In this document: positions 12,992-16,801 of the stretch, one piece after another
Position numbering within the stretch: the first letter of the stretch is position 1
How the letters are laid out: every line of letters begins with the position of its first letter
Assembly (NCBI GenBank): GCA_046263155.1
Contig: JBHELF010000120.1
Span: 1-16,801, forward strand
Direction: 5' to 3'
Length of the DNA: 16,801 nucleotides
Source: DATADF01 sp046263155
GTDB lineage: Bacteria > Actinomycetota > CADDZG01 > WHSQ01
Made by a program: the position numbers and the translations under genes
Notes under the pieces: model-generated
What the model saw: only the letters and a program-made list of their open reading frames with translations
Database searches by the model: none
Told to the model about the DNA's origin: nothing

Positions 12992-13917
12992 GGGAGCTAC
13001 GTCGGAAAGTAACCGTCGAGGTCGCCAAAGTAGTAGTGGGGCAAACCGAAGGAATCGACCTCGCTCTGACGGCGCTCGCCACCGGTGGGCATCTGCTGCT
13101 CGAAGGAGTGCCCGGGGTCGCCAAGACACTTCTCGCAAGCGCCGTGGCGCGCTGCTTGGGCTTGGCCTTCCGTCGTCTTCAGTTCACTCCGGACATGTTG
13201 CCCTCCGACATCACGGGGACGATGACACTTCGCGGGAACGAATTCGTGTTCCGACCCGGCCCCGTCTTCACAAACCTCCTCCTCGCGGACGAGATAAATC
13301 GCACGCCTCCCAAGACTCAAGCCGCGCTGCTGGAGGCCATGCAGGAGGGTCAGGTCTCGGTGGAGGGTCGACCACATCCTCTCCCCGATCCTTTTCTCGT
13401 GATGGCGACTCAAAACCCAATTGAGTACGAAGGGACGTATCCGCTTCCGGAAGCCCAACTGGATAGGTTCATAGCGAAAGTCGACGTCACGTATCCCAGC
13501 CCCGAAGAGGAGCGTCAACTCCTGCAGTTGGCTCATCGAGGGGTTGTCCCGGCGACCCTTGACGACGTCGAATCCGTTGTCGACACGCAGGATCTCAGTG
13601 AGCTCCGTCGAGCGGTAGATGCCACGACGGTGGCCCCGGAAGTTACGAACTACATAGTTGGAATCATTCGTAAGACTCGCGAGTTACCGAGCATCGCTCT
13701 GGGCGCGAGCCCGCGTGCAGGAGTTCATTTGCTGGCCGCGGCCAAGGTCGCAGCTCGCTTCAGCGATCGAGACTTCGTGACGCCGGATGACGTGGCCGCG
13801 ATGGCTCCCGCGGTCCTGCGCCACCGACTGCTGCTGCGACCCGAGGCCGAATTGGAGAACTACCGGCCCGACGATGCAATCCGTGCCGCGTTGTCGGCCG
13901 TTGAGGTTCCGCGATGA
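12988..13917 (+). CDS. MoxR-family AAA+ ATPase
   Basis: A 309-aa AAA+ ATPase of the MoxR family. The GTG at 12988 overlaps the previous stop (GTGA) with GGAGG 8 nt upstream; an in-frame GTG at 12973 would add five residues. Visible features are Walker A GVPGVAKT (40-47), Walker B LLLADE (97-102), sensor-1 region MATQNPIEYEGTYPLPEAQ (139-157), the Arg-finger region LDRF (158-161), and a C-terminal lid (SPRAGVHLLAAAKVAAR, DFVTPDDVAAMAPAVLRHR). MoxR ATPases act as hexameric chaperones with vWA-domain partners, inserting cofactors or remodelling protein complexes. The DUF58 protein encoded 10 bp downstream is the probable partner. No missing catalytic residues. Confidence 0.97.
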   Translation: MRELRRKVTVEVAKVVVGQTEGIDLALTALATGGHLLLEGVPGVAKTLLASAVARCLGLAFRRLQFTPDMLPSDITGTMTLRGNEFVFRPGPVFTNLLLADEINRTPPKTQAALLEAMQEGQVSVEGRPHPLPDPFLVMATQNPIEYEGTYPLPEAQLDRFIAKVDVTYPSPEEERQLLQLAHRGVVPATLDDVESVVDTQDLSELRRAVDATTVAPEVTNYIVGIIRKTRELPSIALGASPRAGVHLLAAAKVAARFSDRDFVTPDDVAAMAPAVLRHRLLLRPEAELENYRPDDAIRAALSAVEVPR

Positions 13918-13927
13918 GCGCGACCTC

Positions 13928-15175
13928 ATGAGCCTCACGCCCCGAGCGGCGTTGATCTTCCTGGCCCTCGTCTCCACCGTGCTGACCTTGCCCATCGGAA
14001 TCGTGTCCCTCCTCCTCCTCGCTTTCCTCGCAATAGTTGGCGGGGACGCACGTGCCGCTCACAGCGACGTGCGATTGCGACGGGCGATGCCCCGGCTGGT
14101 CGCGCGCGGCATCGCGGCCCCCGTCTCCATAGAGATCGAGTGGCCCGCGGCCTCCACGGTCCGGCTTCGGCAAGCGACCAACGCCGACGTTGAACTGAAC
14201 CCCTCTGAGGACGGCTCCTCGCTCACGGCCGAACTGATCGCGCGGCGGAGGGGCCGGCACGTCGTACCGCCGGTCGCAGCACGCGGGGAAGGACCGTTGG
14301 GTCTGGCCTCCTGGCAACGCGATCTTGGCGAGGCAGCCGAGATCCTCGTCTACCCTGATCTTCCCGCGGCACGACGGCTCGCTCTGGCCGTGCGTCAAGG
14401 ACGTTTTCGGGATGCCGGACGCCATGGCCGTGGCCCCCTTGGTCTCGGAACCGACTTCGAATCCATCCGCGATTACGTGCCCGACGACGACATACGACAG
14501 GTCAACTGGCTCGCGACCAGTCGCATGGGCAAGCCGATGAGCAATCAGTTTCGGATTGATCAAGATCAGGATGTGATGTGTCTTGTCGATACCGGAAGGT
14601 TGATGGGCGCTCCGTTAGGGGATCGAACGCGCCTCGACTCCGCCATAGATGCAGCCGCGGCAGTCGCGCTCGTCGCCGACGAGCTCGGCGACCGTTGCGG
14701 CACGATCGCGTTCGACGAAACCGTTCGTCGCGCGATCAGGCCACGGCGCAGTGGGGGCCATGGGGTCGTCCAGGTCCTGTTTGACCTCGAGTCGACCGCG
14801 AAGGACAGTGATTACGAGCTTGCGTTCAGAACCGTTGGCGGGGCCAAGCGGTCATTCATCCTTGTTCTTACGGACCTGATCGAAGAGGCGGCCGCCCGTC
14901 CACTCATCGCGGCGATGCCTCATCTCACCCGACGTCATGTTGTGGTCGTGGCCACGGCCGAGGATCTGGATCTGAGCGACTCCCTGGGGCTCGACCCGAT
15001 CGGCCCTGTTGACGTATACCGGAAAGTCATAGCTCTCGACATGATGAACGCGCGCGACCGAGTCGTGCGCTCGCTTCGAGGTGCGGGGGCCGACGTAGTG
15101 GTGGCTCCTCCAAACTCGCTAAGCGCCGCCTGCGTGCGCCTGTACCTGCGCTCCAAGGCGCGCGTCCGCCTCTAA
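13928..15175 (+). CDS. DUF58 (vWA-like) membrane-associated protein
   Basis: A 415-aa protein, start ATG at 13928, 10 bp after the MoxR stop. A longer open frame upstream runs inside the moxR coding region and is unlikely to be used. Two N-terminal hydrophobic helices (~8-37) are followed by a soluble part with a beta-sandwich region and the DUF58 core: GTDFESIRDYVPDDDIRQVN (174-193), then a vWA-like fold beginning DVMCLVDTGRLMG (215-227). The MIDAS-type triad is reduced to D-T-G, as in much of this family, so canonical metal binding is uncertain. It probably works with the MoxR ATPase as substrate adaptor at the membrane. The last 57 bp overlap, antisense, the 3' end of the SpoIIM-like gene. 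Confidence 0.94.
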   Translation: MSLTPRAALIFLALVSTVLTLPIGIVSLLLLAFLAIVGGDARAAHSDVRLRRAMPRLVARGIAAPVSIEIEWPAASTVRLRQATNADVELNPSEDGSSLTAELIARRRGRHVVPPVAARGEGPLGLASWQRDLGEAAEILVYPDLPAARRLALAVRQGRFRDAGRHGRGPLGLGTDFESIRDYVPDDDIRQVNWLATSRMGKPMSNQFRIDQDQDVMCLVDTGRLMGAPLGDRTRLDSAIDAAAAVALVADELGDRCGTIAFDETVRRAIRPRRSGGHGVVQVLFDLESTAKDSDYELAFRTVGGAKRSFILVLTDLIEEAAARPLIAAMPHLTRRHVVVVATAEDLDLSDSLGLDPIGPVDVYRKVIALDMMNARDRVVRSLRGAGADVVVAPPNSLSAACVRLYLRSKARVRL

Positions 15176-16126
15176 GGACCGGCCGCGAGATCCCCGCGAG
15201 ACAACTAGCCACCAGAAAAGGGCGGCCGGAATAACTCCAACCACGATGGCCACGTACAGGCCGAGTCCCGTGGGAGTGATGAAACCCTCGATCAATCCGG
15301 CGAGGACAAACCAGGGAATCGTGCCCAAGACAACCTCCACCGTCCCGCGGGCCTCTTCAACCAGCGCCGTTCCGCGCGAGCGATAACCGGGCGACACGAT
15401 GGTCCATCCGAGTCGGAGGCCGGTGGCGCCTGCGACCACGATGCAACTGAGCTCGAGCGGACCATGGGGGCTTACGAGCTCGAAGAAGTTCGCTCCGTTG
15501 CCGGATCCGACCATGAGACCGGCCACGACTCCAAGGAGAGTCCCATTGAAGAGCAACACGAGGGCGGTCCCCAAGCCGAGCAGTACGCCACCGGCGAAAG
15601 CAAGGAACGAAACCTGAATGTTGTTGGTGGTGATCAGGCTCGCGAAAGCCGCCTGCTGGCTGCGGCTCAAACCCAGGTCGCCTTCGGGCATCGATTCGGC
15701 AACAGGTCGGAAGTTGCCCGGCAAGAAAGCGGTTGCCTGTGCGGGATCGGTCAGCCCCCACACGTAGCCGATCAGACCGGGCGCCAACAGCAGGGCGGCG
15801 GACAACAGAAGGAGTCGCGGGTTGTCGCCGACGCGCCGCCAGTACCCGGTGGCAAGAAAATCTCGGAGTCGATAAGAGCGCGCCTGCGATTCGTAGATCA
15901 GGGGATGCGCGGCCCCGACAAGTGACTCCAGACTCCGAACCACCGAATCGGAGGGCCACCTACGGCGCGCGAACGCAAGGTCGGCCGCCGCGCTTCGATA
16001 AAGCTCGCCCAACCTCCGCACCCGCGCCGGTCCAAGGCGCTCCGGGCGACGACGGGCCCGCCTGATCAACTCCTGGAGTTCCTGCCAGGTCCCGGTGCGC
16101 TCGCTTACGAAGCGGTCTAGTTTCAT
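15119..16126 (-). CDS. SpoIIM-like (DUF95, stage II sporulation protein M) membrane protein
   Basis: A 335-aa protein. The ATG at 16126 is chosen over a longer frame (from 16369) because MKLDRFVSERTGTWQELQEL is the usual start of this family and the extension would lie antisense to the RDD gene. A helical cytoplasmic head (~1-100; VRRLGELYRSAAADLAFARR) precedes about six transmembrane segments: ~105-123, 172-193, 196-207, 226-243, 266-284 and 288-309. Family motifs are ITTNNIQVSFLAFAGGVLLG (165-184) and ELVSPHGPLELSCIVVAGAT (216-235). In sporulating Firmicutes SpoIIM belongs to the DMP peptidoglycan-hydrolysis complex. Here the genomic link with MoxR-DUF58 suggests a general membrane role, not sporulation. 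Its 3' end overlaps the DUF58 gene tail-to-tail by 57 bp, and its start lies 21 bp from the divergent RDD start. Confidence 0.94.
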   Translation of the reverse strand: MKLDRFVSERTGTWQELQELIRRARRRPERLGPARVRRLGELYRSAAADLAFARRRWPSDSVVRSLESLVGAAHPLIYESQARSYRLRDFLATGYWRRVGDNPRLLLLSAALLLAPGLIGYVWGLTDPAQATAFLPGNFRPVAESMPEGDLGLSRSQQAAFASLITTNNIQVSFLAFAGGVLLGLGTALVLLFNGTLLGVVAGLMVGSGNGANFFELVSPHGPLELSCIVVAGATGLRLGWTIVSPGYRSRGTALVEEARGTVEVVLGTIPWFVLAGLIEGFITPTGLGLYVAIVVGVIPAALFWWLVVSRGSRGRSLEADARLGAQVQAHAGGA

Positions 16127-16147
16127 CTTGTGCAGTACGAGGATCGC

Positions 16148-16801
16148 ATGGCCATTCCTACGGCCGAGGGGGTCGTCATCGAAGTCACCCTCGCCGGCCT
16201 GGGTTCCAGGCTGGCTGCGGCCGCGATCGATGGGCTCGTCCAGTTCATCTTGCTGGCCGCCGTGGTCATTATCGTCTTGGCCACTTCCGACGTCTCCTTT
16301 GGACAACTCGACCCGGCGGCGGAAGCTCCCGAGGGATCGGCGGTCTTCATCGGACTCGCCGTCTTGCACCTGGTCAATTTCGCCGTCCTGTTCTTCTATT
16401 TCGTGTTCTTCGAGAGCCTCTGGTCCGGACGATCACCTGGTAAGCGATCGATGGGCTTGCGCGTGATTCAGACGGGAGGACAGCCGATCGGCTTTCGCAC
16501 GAGCACCGTCCGCAATCTTCTCCGATTGATTGATCTCCTCCCCAGCGGGTATCTCGTGGGGCTCGTCTCGATCCTCGTCAGCAAGCGGAATCAACGCTTG
16601 GGAGACATCGTTGCCGGCACCGTCGTCGTCCGCGAGCAGGCGCCGGAAGCCCTCCCCTCGCGTAATGACGCCGACGCCAGCGCTGCCCCATGGGTGCCGG
16701 ACTGGGACGTCAGCGCCGTCACCCAAGAGGAGGCCGCGGCGATTCGCAGGTTCCTGGAGCGACGGGACAGCCTGCCCCCGGAAAGGCGGAGCCTGATCGC
16801 T
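16148..16801 (+). CDS. RDD family membrane protein (3' end beyond window)
   Basis: 218 codons visible, open at the right edge. ATG at 16148 has GAGG 5 nt upstream. An in-frame GTG at 16130 would add six residues (MQYEDR) and would begin within 4 bp of the divergent start; both are possible. RDD signature positions are LAGLGSRLAAAAIDGL (15-30), RNLLRLIDLLPSG (122-134) and KRNQRLGDIVAGTVVV (146-161). There are three membrane segments at ~27-45, 66-88 and ~131-145. The motif WSGRSPGKRSMGLRVI (92-107) is typical. A hydrophilic C-terminal region contains VPDWDVSAVTQEEAAAIRRF, often seen in actinobacterial RDD proteins. Transport or structural role unknown. It is a member of the MoxR-DUF58-SpoIIM-RDD neighbourhood. 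Confidence 0.93.
   Translation, partial: MAIPTAEGVVIEVTLAGLGSRLAAAAIDGLVQFILLAAVVIIVLATSDVSFGQLDPAAEAPEGSAVFIGLAVLHLVNFAVLFFYFVFFESLWSGRSPGKRSMGLRVIQTGGQPIGFRTSTVRNLLRLIDLLPSGYLVGLVSILVSKRNQRLGDIVAGTVVVREQAPEALPSRNDADASAAPWVPDWDVSAVTQEEAAAIRRFLERRDSLPPERRSLIA

Noticed and set aside
13787..13927. 47-residue N-terminal extension of the DUF58 protein
   Set aside because: It overlaps the end of moxR in another frame, is Cys/Arg/Pro-rich, and precedes the normal membrane-anchor start at 13928.
13760..14563. 267-aa minus-strand open frame opposite the moxR/DUF58 junction
   Set aside because: No motif or SD; rich in Gly, Arg and His as expected for a shadow frame of GC-rich coding sequence.
16127..16369. 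81-residue N-terminal extension of the SpoIIM-like protein
   Set aside because: It lies antisense to the RDD coding region, is highly acidic and unlike the family, and the family-typical N-terminus starts at 16126.

Overview
The window looks like a chromosomal segment of a GC-rich member of the Actinomycetota, probably an uncultured or little-studied lineage. The evidence is the dnaK-grpE-dnaJ gene order under a HAIR-like (HspR) operator, a DnaK without the Gram-negative-type insertion, a J protein whose N-terminus reads like mycobacterial DnaJ1, a DUF2993/LmeA-type protein, a CGNR zinc-finger protein, and a DUF4129-DUF4350-MoxR-DUF58-SpoIIM-RDD locus. Starts are often GTG or TTG, and operon genes overlap by 1-4 nt. 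I see no rRNA, tRNA, CRISPR, insertion sequence, phage or plasmid genes.

Positions 1-3075 (minus strand) hold a heat-shock operon: dnaK, grpE and a left-truncated dnaJ, joined by 1-nt stop/start overlaps. A sigma70-type promoter lies upstream, with one perfect and one degenerate HspR half-site. The J protein goes straight from its first C-terminal-domain strands to the KVRIPPG segment, so the cysteine-rich zinc finger is missing. Divergent from dnaK is a 54-codon acidic ORF ending in an SFPASD-type motif (3159-3323).

Positions 3327-5946 (minus strand) hold three spaced genes: a membrane protein with a GGDEF-like domain lacking the catalytic motif, a GerMN-Gmad2 lipoprotein whose Shine-Dalgarno sits inside a 7-bp hairpin, and a predicted phosphoribosyltransferase.

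Positions 6020-10058 are a mosaic of short transcription units: an unrecognised exported or anchored protein with a DUF2993 protein, a secreted beta-sandwich protein, a VOC/glyoxalase-fold protein, a 59-aa protein with an EamA-type transporter, and a CGNR zinc-finger protein with a good sigma70 promoter.

Positions 10099-16801 are the most coherent block. A multipass membrane protein with a ten-proline run is followed by DUF4129, DUF4350, MoxR and DUF58, mostly chained by TTGA/GTGA overlaps. A SpoIIM-like membrane protein follows on the opposite strand, tail-to-tail and overlapping DUF58 by 57 bp. A right-truncated RDD membrane protein diverges from it with 21 bp between starts. MoxR plus DUF58 resemble AAA+/vWA-type chaperone pairs, and this whole set recurs together in Actinomycetota. 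A membrane-associated assembly or activation machine is a reasonable inference, but its substrate is unknown. I found no clearly new multi-gene system. The best leads are the zinc-finger-less operonic DnaJ, the degenerate GGDEF protein, the SD-occluding hairpin, the two small ORFs and the overlap architecture of the MoxR locus.
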